From Aedes albopictus (lineage: Eukaryota; Arthropoda; Insecta; Diptera; Culicidae), in assembly GCF_035046485.1 (NCBI RefSeq), contig NC_085137.1, forward strand, positions 443,056,334 to 443,120,333: 64,000 bases of DNA, in the 5' to 3' direction. The notes below the pieces were generated by a model. It was not told where the DNA came from. It worked only from the letters and a program-made list of their open reading frames with translations, and did not search any database. Within the stretch, counting starts at the first letter, position 1. Every line of letters starts with the position of its first letter. The position numbers were made by a program, and so were the translations under genes. Positions 42,770-52,482 of this stretch are shown here, piece after piece.

Positions 42770-42965
42770 GGCACTTCGGTGATTGTTTCAGGTCATAAAG
42801 TATCCGATGTAGTAGCTACACTTCTCCAAGGACGAAGGACCACCCCCACTGAACACTGAACTGGACTCGTTGAAAATCCCATTCAGAAAGGCCACCCGTT
42901 CATAGTTGCTACTGCCAGGAGAGTTCGGATGATAAACAACCGCATCACGGGCACAAATGTCCCCT
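42770..42965 (-). other. Exon-like open segment of unknown identity
   Basis: On the minus strand, after an acceptor-like CATCGACTAG, the frame reads DICARDAVVYHPNSPGSSNY, ERVAFLNGIFNESSSVFSGG and GPSSLEKCSYYIGYFMT, then stops. The composition looks protein-like, but I recognise no family, and its neighbours are TE scraps. It may be a terminal exon fragment or chance. Confidence 0.3.
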
Positions 42966-43087
42966 AGTCGATGTGATTGTGCCTTAGTTATCAGCCGCGC
43001 TTTTTTTTGTTGGGATTTGAACCACTGCGACTATTATTGTGATATGTTGTGGTATACCCCTGTCTTATTTTGCATTCATTCAGACAA

Positions 43088-43254
43088 GGGGCTGTCCATT
43101 AATTACGTAAGGCAATTTTTTCGATTTTTCGACACCCCCACCCCCCCTTGTAAGATTTTTTGTATGAAACTCTGAATATTGTTGTATGGCGCGTAAGATT
43201 TTCCAAACCCCCCCCTCCCCCCATAAACCCTTACGTAATTAATGGACAGCCCCC
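43088..43254. mobile_element. MITE, GGGGCTGTCCATTAATTACG family, copy 2
   Basis: Same terminal inverted repeats and C-rich subterminal blocks as 3030-3194, with about 165 bp between ends. It lies at the 3' edge of the LOA fragment on the minus strand. Confidence 0.85.
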
Positions 43255-43258
43255 AAAG

Positions 43259-43975
43259 AGTCACCATTTAGGGTAACCGCCGTTTGCCGAGGATGCAAAG
43301 TTGCCCAATCTGGTATAATTCTAAGAATGAATTCTGCAACTAAATTGGGATTTTTCAACCAAATTCCAAAAGGACTTACGACTTTCTTGTTGAAATATTG
43401 TCTTCTATGCACAATTAATACTGGACAGTCACATAATAAATGTTTTGAGGTCTCAATTTCACAGTTACAAAAACGATTTAGTAACTTTTCTGTAATTTTA
43501 CTATTTGGCTTTATAAACAGTTTTGACTGCCTTGCATTTTTCGTTGCAATCCAATTCGGTTGTATCATTTAATGTTCCCTTTTTTTATTTCCAACTGTAT
43601 TTCACATTTAGAAACACCACAGAAAGGTTCAGACCCATGAATTGAACACCTGAAGGTTATAGCAAGTGAATCAGCTTTTTCATTACCATCTATTCCACAA
43701 TGACCTGGAACCCAGTACAGATTAACCTGGTTCACAAAGGACAACTTTTTCAACAGTCCTTTACATTCCCACACCAGTAAGGACTGGCATATGAATGAAT
43801 GCGCGCATTCAAAGCCGCTTGACTATCTGAGAATATGTAATAGTATATCTAAGTTCAGCATGCATCCAGTCTTCGTTCATCACTAGTAATGGATTGATTT
43901 GAAAATCTTTCAGTATACTCAGATGCCCGAAAAGATTACCTTCTAATAAGATAGCCGCGCCTTGTATAGGTGACA
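43259..43975 (-). pseudogene. LOA-clade RNase H and tail fragment
   Basis: The minus strand reads FSDSQAALNARIHSYAS, VNLYWVPGHCGIDGNEKADS, SEPFCGVSKCEIQLEIKKG, then a stop, NWIATKNARQSKLFIKPNSK and RFCNCEIETSKHLLCDCPVL. This corresponds to 31100-32300 of the LOA copy above but is a separate, diverged, internally deleted copy. Its upstream edge abuts the R1 relic near 43976. Confidence 0.8.
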
Positions 43976-44559
43976 AATTGTGGGGGGAGGGTCAAGAAAG
44001 GCGGTTCTACCCCATTACCCCGAACGCTACTACCCCGAATGGGCCACTACCCCGAACGCCATTACCCCGAAAGCATATTTTAAGGTGGGTTATTCTGATG
44101 ATGGGTATTTTATATTTTTAATAATTTAATAACATTACTGACAGCTTTAATACCAGAAGATATCATTGTAAAGAATAACCTTAAAACAAAATAATGGAAT
44201 AATACGTACTAGAGATCATCTTGTATGAGATAGAGCTGTCAGCAAAGGTCCTTCAAATACTGGCTATCGATATTGGCTCATTAGGCCGAAAAGACATTTG
44301 GCCAAAGTATCACTAATAAGCCTAAGTATCATTAGGCGAGATTAAATAATACAAATTGCAAAATAGGCACGGAAAGAACATTTTATAGTTAGAAAAAGAA
44401 AAAATCTTTTAAGGAGGAATAGATTAGGTAATAAAACTCTATAACAGTGTAACTTAAAGAAAACATTCCTTAAATGTGATTGATTGGTTGGCCGCCAATA
44501 AGGTCTGCAAGGATATAACTAGAAAGAACAGCATATAAATTAAAGAAGGGCAAATCTCC

Positions 44560-44933
44560 TATGGGACCATTCATAAACTACGTAGACCGAATTTTGGTCA
44601 CCTCGGTCCTCTCCCCCTCCTCATCGTAGAATTTTAAAAGACACCGTCTTCGGCCAGAGGCCGCACATTCTGTACATTACTAACATTAAAAATAGACAAC
44701 ACGTATAACACTCAGTGGCCCAGTGGAGTATTTTCTGTTTTGACGAAAAGTTTTCCTCGACCGGAGCGGGAATCGAACCCACACTCCGAGGCATGCGAGA
44801 TACCTAAAAGACTAACGCCGCTAACCGCTCGGCCACGAAGTCCATGATTTGTTCATACAAAAATTTGTAAATTTGTATAGAGCTTAGAATTTGGATAGAC
44901 CCTCTCCTACTTACATAGTTTATGTACGGCCCC
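44560..44933. mobile_element. MITE split by a SINE
   Basis: GGGACCATTCATAAACTACG at the left and CATAGTTTATGTACGGCCCC at the right are inverted, with C-rich subterminal CTCCCCCTCCTC and ACCCTCTCCTAC blocks. The layout is like that of the 3030 family but diverged. The SINE at 44639-44843 lies inside. Confidence 0.7.
44639..44843 (-). mobile_element. tRNA-derived SINE
   Basis: The reverse complement starts GGACTTCGTGGCCGAGCGGT (A-box region), has GTGTGGGTTCGATTCCCGCT (B box) and ends GGCCTCTGGCCGAAGACGGT. The head resembles a type II tRNA with a long variable arm (Ser/Leu-like, inference). Related to 36817-37024. Confidence 0.85.
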
Positions 44934-45996
44934 TATACATAAATCTGCAAAGGGCAACATGGCTACCAAACAACTCTGTAACAATATAAGTCGAAAGAAC
45001 AGCCCAACTTTAAAAGAAGGAAAAACACCAGATGGAAGTAATAGAGATATGTTGCCAATCAACCCGGTAACGATGAAACTAGAAAGAACAGCCTATAAAT
45101 TGAAGAAGGGCAAATCTCATATACAGTAAGCAGCTTTCACTCCCAGTAAACTATATAAGTGCAATTAGAAGAACAGCCTTTCATGAAAAGAAATCTATAG
45201 TTTAGTCGCCAGGAAAAAAATAGTTAATTTGGTCCAACGATGCTGGATCTACCTTGCTAAGTGAACTGAACTGAATATCTGAACTGGACTGGATCAGTAC
45301 TACAATCTTGAAAAAAATATTCAGAAAACAATTTTAGGGCTTGATGTTCTGGAAACTGATCATCAAAATCAAAAGAAAATCAAAAGAAATCTAGTTGCCA
45401 GTTTGGCCGCAAGTCAATTCTGACAAAAATTTACTTGAAAGAACAGCCTATTATTCAAAGAAGAACAAATCCGCTATGGAGTTGGTTATTCGCCTGCAAA
45501 TAAACTACGTAACACTCAAACTCGAAAGAACAGCTTCTGATGAAAAGAAGGAAACATTTCTATAAAGAAATTAACAGTTTGGCAACCAAACAACTCTGCA
45601 ATAGTACACGGCTGGAAACTGCAAACTCAAAAGAACAGCCTATTTTTAAAAGAAGGCAAATATTTGAAGAAGTGTAGTTTGATAACCAGCACAATCGTTT
45701 GCCACCAGTTTACAATCGTGCTTGAGGCCAACCAACTTTTAAAAGAAGGGAAAATGTCAGTGCGAAATACATGTAGTTGTTTTAGCCATAGCTATAAGTT
45801 CAAAAGAGCAGCTAGTTTAAAATATGGAAAATTTGTCTTTACTTGTCTTCTTAATTTCATTGCGTTTGCTGCTTTCGTTTTCACGAACCTTACTTTTGCA
45901 TGAAGTACAACATACGGAAACCTAAGGGAAACGGAACCTATCTTAAACAATGTGCTCCCATTGTCATGCTATCTAAAACAAAGTAAATAAGCATGC

Positions 45997-46134
45997 TTAT
46001 TCTGCGCGGCGTGTGAGGTGAGACGGACGGTTTCGTCTCACGTGACGTGAGACGACTAATGTAAATCAAATGGGGCGAGTCGACTTTTGTCACCTCATTC
46101 GACTCGTCTCACCTCACACGCCGCGCAGAATAAG
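45997..46134. mobile_element. Hairpin MITE with TTATTCTGCGCGGCGTG termini
   Basis: TTATTCTGCGCGGCGTGTGA and its exact complement bound 138 bp, with pairing continuing through GGTGAGACG. GC-rich against an AT-rich background and nearly uneroded, so probably recent. Nested in the Mutator-like element. Confidence 0.85.
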
Positions 46135-46439
46135 CCTGAAGATCTATTCGATTTGTGTTTTATTTTTATATTTTTTTACTCGTTACAAAAAGAAAACGGA
46201 AAAAATCGGTTCGTCTGTTTAAGAATAGAATTAACATAGGGGCATAGAATGGAGAAGAGTATTCATACCTACACTTGTTACTGATTACCCTTTTCTAACT
46301 TATAACCACCTTCATTAACTTCTAATCGGTCGCCACTTTTTTGGTGATCTCCTGAACGATTCGGGGTAATGACCCTTTCGGGGTAATGGCTTTCGGAGTA
46401 GTGGCCTATTCGGGGTAATGGGGTGGAGCCAGAAAAGGC

Positions 46440-46916
46440 ACCTCATACGAAGCACTAGCTCAAAAGGTACTGGGTGAAAACGTACATGTGAGAGTCCTAA
46501 CGGCGGAAGTGACTCTCAAGTGTACAAACCTGGACGAGATCACTGACGCAGAGAGCTCGCAGTCACACTTAAACAGCAACTACTGTGCAACACCAAGTGC
46601 ATCGATCCAACTGCGAAAGCCTTGGTTTCCTCATTCTATAAAAGAAAAAAAGCTAACCGTAAGGGTGGACGTCAAAAAGTCCGTTAAAGTAGGGAGGATA
46701 AAGGTAGGCTTGTGCGTATGTCACCTGACACTCCACGAGCCACCGGAGGTTTGCTTTAGGTGTCTGGAACCAGGACACAAGTCGTGGAACTGCAAAAACC
46801 CTGACAGGCACAAACTGTGTAGGAAATGCGGCGCTGAAGGCCATAAGGCACAAGGCTGCATGAGTCCAGCCATTTGCATGATCTGTATCGAGAAATCCGT
46901 GAAGAACCATGACCAA
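46440..46916 (+). pseudogene. R1-clade LINE ORF1 remnant with zinc knuckles
   Basis: The frame carries SYEALAQKVLGENVHVRVLT, LTVRVDVKKSVKVGRIKVGL and two clear CCHC knuckles, CFRCLEPGHKSWNC and CRKCGAEGHKAQGC, followed by CMICIEKSVKNHD. This is the C-terminal half of a Gag-like ORF1. The stretch left of the Mutator-like element (43976-44002) belongs to the same frame. After KNHD an unrelated 97-bp inverted fragment breaks it. Confidence 0.8.
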
Positions 46917-46918
46917 GA

Positions 46919-47015
46919 CCGTCTTATACAAAAAAAGGGAAAGCTAGGACGACCCATTAAACAACATTCCCATCGTAGCCAAATTCTTCGTCTCTCCGGG
47001 ACCACCAACGGGTGG
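46919..47015 (-). repeat. Inverted duplicate of the R1 3' region
   Basis: GTCTTATACAAAAAAAGGGA through CTCTCCGGGACCACCAA is the reverse complement of 48801-48893, with only a few changes. It interrupts R1 ORF1 right after the knuckles. Confidence 0.8.
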
Positions 47016-47078
47016 TCCAAGGTGCCCGGTCTTCAAGAAAGCTGCAGTGAACAAATCACAGTGAAGGTAACGTAGCTA

Positions 47079-47760
47079 AACCTGAACCACTGTGACGTGG
47101 CTCAGCAACTGCTTTGTCAGGCGGTTTCTGAGTGGGAGACAGATATCGCCATCATAGCGGACCTATATCGAGTACCCGCTGGCAACGGCAACTGGATCGC
47201 AGATGGGTCCAGAAAAATGATGGCGATATGGACGGCGGGTAAATACCCCATTCAGGAGTTGGTGTCTACTACCTATGAGGGCTTCGTAGTCTCCAAAGTA
47301 AACGGGGTGCTCTGTAGCTGTTATGCGCCTCCGCGGTTGCCGATCGAGCGGTTCACGCAAATGCTGGACCGCTTAACGACCGTGCTAACAGGGCGAAGGC
47401 CGATGGTAATAGCGGGTGACTTTAATGCCTGGGCCGTGGAATGGGGAAGCCGTTTCACGAACCAGCGGGGTCAGATCCTGCTAGAGACACTGGCCATACT
47501 AGTGTCGACCTGGCTAATGTCGGTACCAAGAGTACCTTTAGTCGAAACGGAGCGGAGTCAATTATTGACATGACCTTTTGTAGTCCTGGCCTAACAAGTA
47601 GTTCGAACTGGAGAGTAGACGATAGCTACATTCACAGCAAACACCTGGCAGTTTGCTACAGTATCGACTACAACAACAGCAGGCAGCGGGTAGAGAAAGA
47701 GGTTGAAGACAACATACTTCGACGAATAGGTATTTAGGGAGGAGCTCCGCCGTCATTGAA
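47079..47760 (+). pseudogene. R1-clade LINE ORF2, endonuclease domain
   Basis: LNHCDVAQQLLCQAVSE, DIAIIADLYRVPAGNGNWIA (the usual catalytic Glu of the S-E-x-Y/P motif appears as Asp), VLCSCYAPPRLPIERF, MVIAGDFNAWAVEWGSR, then a frameshift near 47505, VDLANVGTKSTFSRNGAESI, IDMTFCSPGL and SYIHSKHLAVCYSI (SDH motif degraded to HSKH). The pattern is that of R1-clade endonucleases. Non-functional. Confidence 0.8.
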
Positions 47761-48620
47761 ACCTACTTGGCTTAGATGGCGAGGAGCTGGTAGTGGAGAC
47801 CACCGGCTTACTGATGGATTCAAGCGATTGTGGACCTACGCCGAGCTGGTAGATGCAGCGAGCGCGATCTGAGGAAGAGCGAAACGAACGGCGGGTGGTT
47901 TTCCCTACTGCAAAAGTAGCTCCTAAAAACCGGTATAAGGGCAAGCGAGAAGGCTTGCTTTGAGAATCTCTGCCATAGAGCCAATGCGAATCCGTGGGGT
48001 GATGCCTACAGGATCATGATGGCCGAGACGAGAGGTGTATTGGCTCCTACAGAGCGATCTCCAGAGATGTTGGAGGGGATCATCGAGGGTTTTTTTTCCG
48101 CGGCATGATCCTAGTCCTTTGCCTCTTTTCGTAGGACCGTCGGGGGCTGGGGTTGGTGATGAGGAGATGGTCACCGATGTGGAATTTGCGGGGATACCAA
48201 AGTCCCTTACCGTAGGTAAGGCCCCAGGTCTGGACATACATAGTTCCGAGCCTGGCATTAAAAGTAGCTATTGCAGAAGCTCCTGATATGTTCAACATCG
48301 TCTTGGAGCTACAAAGGAGGTGCCGCGTGGACTCGGAGAATGGCTAGTTCAAATGCGGTACAAGAAGTGATCCAGAGGTTCGGAGTATATTCTACTACTA
48401 AGCCTATTGGCTTCGTAGCTCATACCGTTGACCTGCGGTCGACCCTTACAATGATTGAGTGGACGTGGACAGAACATCCTGGTAGCACTGCTGTCGTGGC
48501 GTCGGTCTACTGGGTTGGTTCCGAGCCTGCGGTTGGAAAGGTCACGTGCTTCTGTGCGCTGGCTGATAGGGCCTTACTTGCGGGAAGCTCAAATTGCTGT
48601 GTACGCGGTATCAGTTCTTG
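47761..48620 (+). pseudogene. R1-clade ORF2, degraded RT start
   Basis: Out-of-frame pieces include NERRVVFPTAKVAPKNRYKG, SPEMLEGIIEGFF, FAGIPKSLTVGKAPGLD (RT start region, normally N-KAPG-DG-P) and ALKVAIAEAPDMFNIVLELQ. No RT catalytic box was found; the copy is internally deleted after about 48300, and 48330-48620 holds scrambled later RT remnants. Confidence 0.6.
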
Positions 48621-48800
48621 ATACATGCTGCGTAGTTGGAAGCAGGCGTGGTGTCGACCCTACCTGCCTTCCGAGGACAAAGGGAGGGAGTAGTGTGGAC
48701 CAAGTCCTCAAAAAGACTCATCGGCATTCGTTGCTGCAGGCTACGCAGCTAACCATGACGATGCGATATACACTAGTCCCTCTCTGAAGCAATGCCTTCT

Positions 48801-48893
48801 TGGTGGTCCCGGAGAGATGAAGAATTTGGCTACGATGGGAATGTTGTTTAATGGGTCGTCCTAGCTTTCCCTTTTTTTGTATAAGACGGTCTT
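48801..48893 (+). repeat. R1 3' region segment, partner of 46919-47015
   Basis: Reverse complement of 46919-47015 (GGTGGTCCCGGAGAGATGAA to CCCTTTTTTTGTATAAGAC). Marks the 3' end of the R1 relic. Confidence 0.75.
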
Positions 48894-48899
48894 AAACCC

Positions 48900-50481
48900 C
48901 ACACTATCTGGACCTGCCTGTCCAGCTATCTGTTGAGCAGATTATCCCCCCAAGGTGAATACTTAAGCCAAAGAAAAGTGAAAGGGCAGAGATTTATCAA
49001 TCTTTGGTTGAAAATAGTACGAAAAAGCGTATTGAAAAAAGAACCCCAGATAGAACCGTGGGGCAGCGGAATACAGATCGATTCACGTTTATTCAAAGTT
49101 TACATGTGTCACATTATCTTGGCCTTAAATGGTACGAGTAGAGTTCTCACTGATTTCAGTTGTCAAGCATTTCTTCTTGATTTTTTTTTTGTTGAAGCTT
49201 GGTTTATGTTTTCTTTTCGCTTAAAGAATTTGACTTATAACTCTCTGTGGGAATAGCGATTACCATTGATTTTTGGCGCGAGTTTCGCCTTACTAGAATT
49301 AGAATAAGAAACGGGTATAAGGAGAGAAATTGGATTAACTTTTTTGATTTTTTTAAGATTAAGAACTCTTGTCTTGAAACAGGATTCCGAATTAAAGCTT
49401 GGAGAGTGAATTCAATAATAGAAAGTTGTCCTTACGAATAAGATAGGTTTCAAAACACGGTTTGGTTTAAGATTAAAAATCACACATGGCTTAAGAGGAT
49501 TACATTTTCTTGTTGAATTGGTTGATTTCTTTTTAAAAACAATATATAAATGTAATTTGTTTAGCCTACCCGCGTCGGGACAAATGGGACCGGTCCCGGA
49601 TTTGTCCAGCTCGCAGCTCTCATTTATTACTTGTTGTCCAGCATTGATTCTTTCAGGTCGCTCTCAGGCATTCTCATTCTCTTTTGCTCTCTTTCTCGGG
49701 CGCTCTCCCTCACAACTATGTTCTACACTGTTTGCTTGCTTATTTTAGTAGTAGGTTTGAAGTGTTTTGCTTTGTTTTCAATTAGTTTAATCGTATAGGA
49801 AAAAAAAGAGTCCAAGGGGGAAGGATATTGATTTAACTATCATTTCATCTATGGCATTCTTGTTTGTTGGTTACACATTTTTGAACTACTGCTGCTTCTT
49901 CTTTTTCTTGATCCACATATGTTGCCACCGCACACATTTTCTAGGTGTGCATTGTTTTATTTTTTCTGCTAATAAATGTGTGTTTGCTTTTTGGGTATGT
50001 TTGTGTTTGTATTGTACATTTCAAAGAGAAGAGAACCATTTAGTTGCATTTGCTTCCACTGTGTTGCTGCGTTTAAGAGTTAGTAGGATTGTATTGGTTG
50101 TTGCCCAAGATCTTAGAAGAACGTACACACCATAAAGTAGTCAAAGTAGTTTTCAAAGAGCAATACACTAGCAAATTCTTCATGTTGAATCCAGTATCAT
50201 TTTGGATATTGATAGGATTCAAAGAATTTTAAAACGAAGTTACTAAGAGTGCAAAGATTGTAGTCTCAAACTTTTATTCATACATGTTCATCTATGGATT
50301 ATGGATCCCTTAGAAAATGCATACATAATTCGTTTATGAAACGAAATGTCTTTGAATTGTCTGTCATAAAGCACTTACAAGAGTGTTAAAAGAATGAATT
50401 GCATTTTTCAGCTACAGTTCAACGATATTGACCACTTTTTGCCATGTACACTCCCCGATTCCCAAAGCTTCTTTGCTTCAT
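48900..50481 (-). other. Probable 3' UTR and downstream flank of LONRF
   Basis: T-rich on the plus strand and free of recognisable TE coding. On the minus strand it directly follows the LONRF stop. A minus-strand AATAAA lies at 50273-50278 (about 205 bp past the stop) and another near 49086-49091, so a short and a long 3' UTR are both possible. The extent is inference. Confidence 0.45.
50273..50278 (-). terminator. Candidate polyadenylation signal of LONRF
   Basis: TTTATT on the plus strand, that is AATAAA in the sense of the gene, about 205 bp downstream of its stop codon. Confidence 0.45.
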
Positions 50482-50922
50482 TTAGAGCAGATAGTCGGCC
50501 GCTTCCGCCGCGGATTGGCTGAGATGATGATCCCCGGAACTGTTTCTATCACTATCGTGGTGGTGGTGATGGTGCACGTGCTCATGATCATGGTGGTGGT
50601 GGTGATGGTTATGCGTTGAGGTAGTTCTTTCTCGTATGCAACAATCAATTGCTTGGCATTGTTGTTGTTGTTGCTGCTGATGGTGGTGGTGGTGGTTGTG
50701 GTGATGGTTCTGGTGGTGCGAATGTTGCTGCTGTTGCTGGTGTTGGTGAGCGGACGCCGACGATTGGATACCGTCGCAGCAGCTGGCCGGAGGAGGCGAA
50801 GCAGGGGACGCCGGAACCACGCAAACCGACCGTTTACGCTTCTGTTGAGCCGACTCCAGGTTCAGCGTTTTGTCGATGGCTCGAAGCCGTTTCTCCAGAC
50901 TAGTGGTTGAAAGGATGTCGAC
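50482..50922 (-). CDS. LONRF: LONRF-like, last coding exon with His/Gln-rich tail
   Basis: 147 codons including the stop. The acceptor TTACATTTCAG precedes GTCGACATCC, and the frame joins exon 52483-53913 in phase 0 (QQHLK then VDILSTTSLEKRLRAIDKTL), giving the end of the LON domain. A tail absent from typical family members follows: KRKRS, then HQHQQQQQHSHHQNHHHNHH and similar His/Gln runs, RERTTSTHNHHHHHHDHEHV, HHHHHHDSDRN, ending EAADYLL. The CAN/CAC-type repeats also open overlapping spurious frames on the plus strand. The tail could bind metal ions or simply be a repeat expansion. Confidence 0.85.
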   Translation of the reverse strand, partial: VDILSTTSLEKRLRAIDKTLNLESAQQKRKRSVCVVPASPASPPPASCCDGIQSSASAHQHQQQQQHSHHQNHHHNHHHHHQQQQQQQCQAIDCCIRERTTSTHNHHHHHHDHEHVHHHHHHDSDRNSSGDHHLSQSAAEAADYLL

Positions 50923-52482
50923 CTGAAATGTAATGAAGATATACATTAGTAACGAACTAAAGTGAGCTCTCGGAATGCCTAAGAGACATTCTCTAAGAAT
51001 GCATTGGAAAACTCCTCTAAGAATTCCTAGGAGGAATTTTCCCCGAATCCCATTCCCTCAGATTCCTTTCGAGATATCTTCTCAGAATCCCTTGGAGGGA
51101 TCCTCTCAGAAACCTCGGAAGGGATTCTTTCAGAATTTCTGGGAAGGATTCTCCCAGAATACCTAAGAGAGATTCTCTCAGTATCACTGAGAGAGATTCT
51201 CTAAGTATTCCTGAGAGAGTTTCTCATGGAATCCCAGAGAAAGATTTTCTCAGAATCCCTGGGAGGGATTCTCTCCGAATCCCTGGGAGGGATTCTCTCC
51301 GAATCCCTGGGAGGGATTCTCTCCGAATCCCTGGGAGGGATTCTCTCCGAATCCCTGGGAGGGATTCTCTCAGAATCCTGGGAGGGATTCTCTCAGAATC
51401 CTGGGAGGGATTCTCTCAGAATCCTGGGAGGGATTCTCTCAGAATCCCTGGGAGGAATTCTCTCAGAATTCCTGGGAGGCATTCTCTCAGAATCTCCAGG
51501 AGGGATTCTCTCAGAAGTCCTGGGAGGGATTCTCTCAGAATTCCTGGGAGGAATTCTCTCAGAATCTCAGAATCCCTGGGAGAGATTCTCTCATAATCCC
51601 TGGGAGGGATTCTCTCAGTATCTGTAGGAGGGATTCTCTCAGAATCTCTGGGAGGGATTTTTTTCAGAATCACTGAGAGGGATTCTCTCAGAATCCCTGG
51701 GAGAAACCTTCTCACAACTCTCAGAATCCCTGGAAGGGATTCTCTCAGAATCCCTTGGAGGGGTTCTCTCAGAATCTTTTGGAAAGATTCTATCAGAATC
51801 CCTGGGAGGGATTCTCTCAGAATCCCTGGGAGGGATTCTCTCAGAATCCCTGGGAGGGATTCTCTCAGAATCCCTGGGAGGGATTCTCTCAGAATCCCTG
51901 GGAGGGATTCTCTCAGAATCCCTGGGAGGGATTCTCTCAGAATCCCTGGGAGGGATTCTCTCAGAATCCCTGGGAGGGATTCTCTCAGAATCCCTGGGAG
52001 GGATTCTCTCAGAATCCCTGGGAGGGATTCTCTCAGAATCCCTGGGAGGGATTCTCTCAGAATCCCTGGGAGGGATTCTCTCAGAATCCCTTGGAGGGAT
52101 TCTCTCAGAATCCCTTGGTGGGATTCTCTCAGAATCCCTTGGAGGGATTCTCTCAGAATCCCTTGGTGGGATTCTCTCAGAATCCCTTGGAGGGATTCTC
52201 TCAGAATCCCTTGGAGGGATTCTCTCAGAATCCCTTGGAGGGATTCTCTCAGAATCCCTTGGAGGGATTCTCTCTGAATCTTTTGGAGAGATTCCTTTGG
52301 AGGGATTCTTTCAGAATCCATGGGAGGCATTCTCTCAGAATCCTTATGAGGGATTCTCTCAGAAACCCTTAGAGGGATTCTCTCAGAATCCCTGGGAGAG
52401 ATTCTCTCGGAATCCATTGAATGGGTTATCGTCGTTATCGTAGAATCTCTTCCTAAAACTAGCTAAGAAATTATCAACTCAC
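50923..52482 (-). other. LONRF last intron
   Basis: 1560 bp with donor AAAG|GTGAGT (52483/52482) and acceptor TTTCAG (at 50923). Most of it is a 24-bp minisatellite. Confidence 0.9.
51040..52420. repeat. 24-bp minisatellite in the LONRF intron
   Basis: The unit GGGATTCTCTCAGAATCCCT plus GGGA repeats head to tail. About a dozen units from about 51800 to 52085 are identical. Those at 52085-52270 carry CTTGGA or CTTGGTG variants, and the outer parts (51040-51780, 52270-52420) are increasingly diverged. Each unit is partly self-complementary (GGGATTCT / AGAATCCC). 24 is a multiple of 3, so long spurious frames run through it on both strands (133, 205 and 333 codons). Confidence 0.95.

Larger units (their letters stand above)
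44523..45660 (+). repeat. Degenerate tandem units with the GAAAGAACAGCCTAT word
   Basis: The word pair GAAAGAACAGC...AAAGAAGG recurs near 44523, 44993, 45070, 45165, 45432, 45522 and 45620, each followed by CAAATCTC-like sequence. The spacing is irregular (about 75-100 bp where contiguous). The same word pair is found inside the smaller Mutator-like MITE at 61508-61904, tying the two together. Confidence 0.6.
44003..46430. mobile_element. Mutator-like non-autonomous element with CCATTACCCCGAA-word termini
   Basis: Ends GGTTCTACCCCATTACCCCG and (complement) GGCTCCACCCCATTACCCCG start terminal repeats made of iterated words: ATTACCCCGAA or CTACCCCGAA four times at the left, and the inverted equivalents at 46358-46423. 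Flanks AAGAAAGGC (43994-44002) and AGAAAAGGC (46431-46439) are a 9-bp duplication with one change. R1 ORF1 coding resumes across the joint. The interior holds degenerate tandem units with GAAAGAACAGCCTAT and AAAAGAAGG words and nested elements. No transposase. Confidence 0.8.

Noticed and set aside
46440..47075. Host zinc-knuckle protein of the CNBP type
   Set aside because: Knuckle spacing and the following R1 endonuclease place it as LINE ORF1; the frame is broken by an inserted fragment.
50649..50910. Gly/Val- or Leu-rich frames opposite the LONRF last exon
   Set aside because: Antisense shadows of CAC/CAG triplet runs in the true coding exon.
51226..52417. Long open frames of 133, 205 and 333 codons in and across the LONRF intron
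   Set aside because: They are read-through of a 24-bp (3 x 8) minisatellite on both strands; no start context, splice logic or family features.
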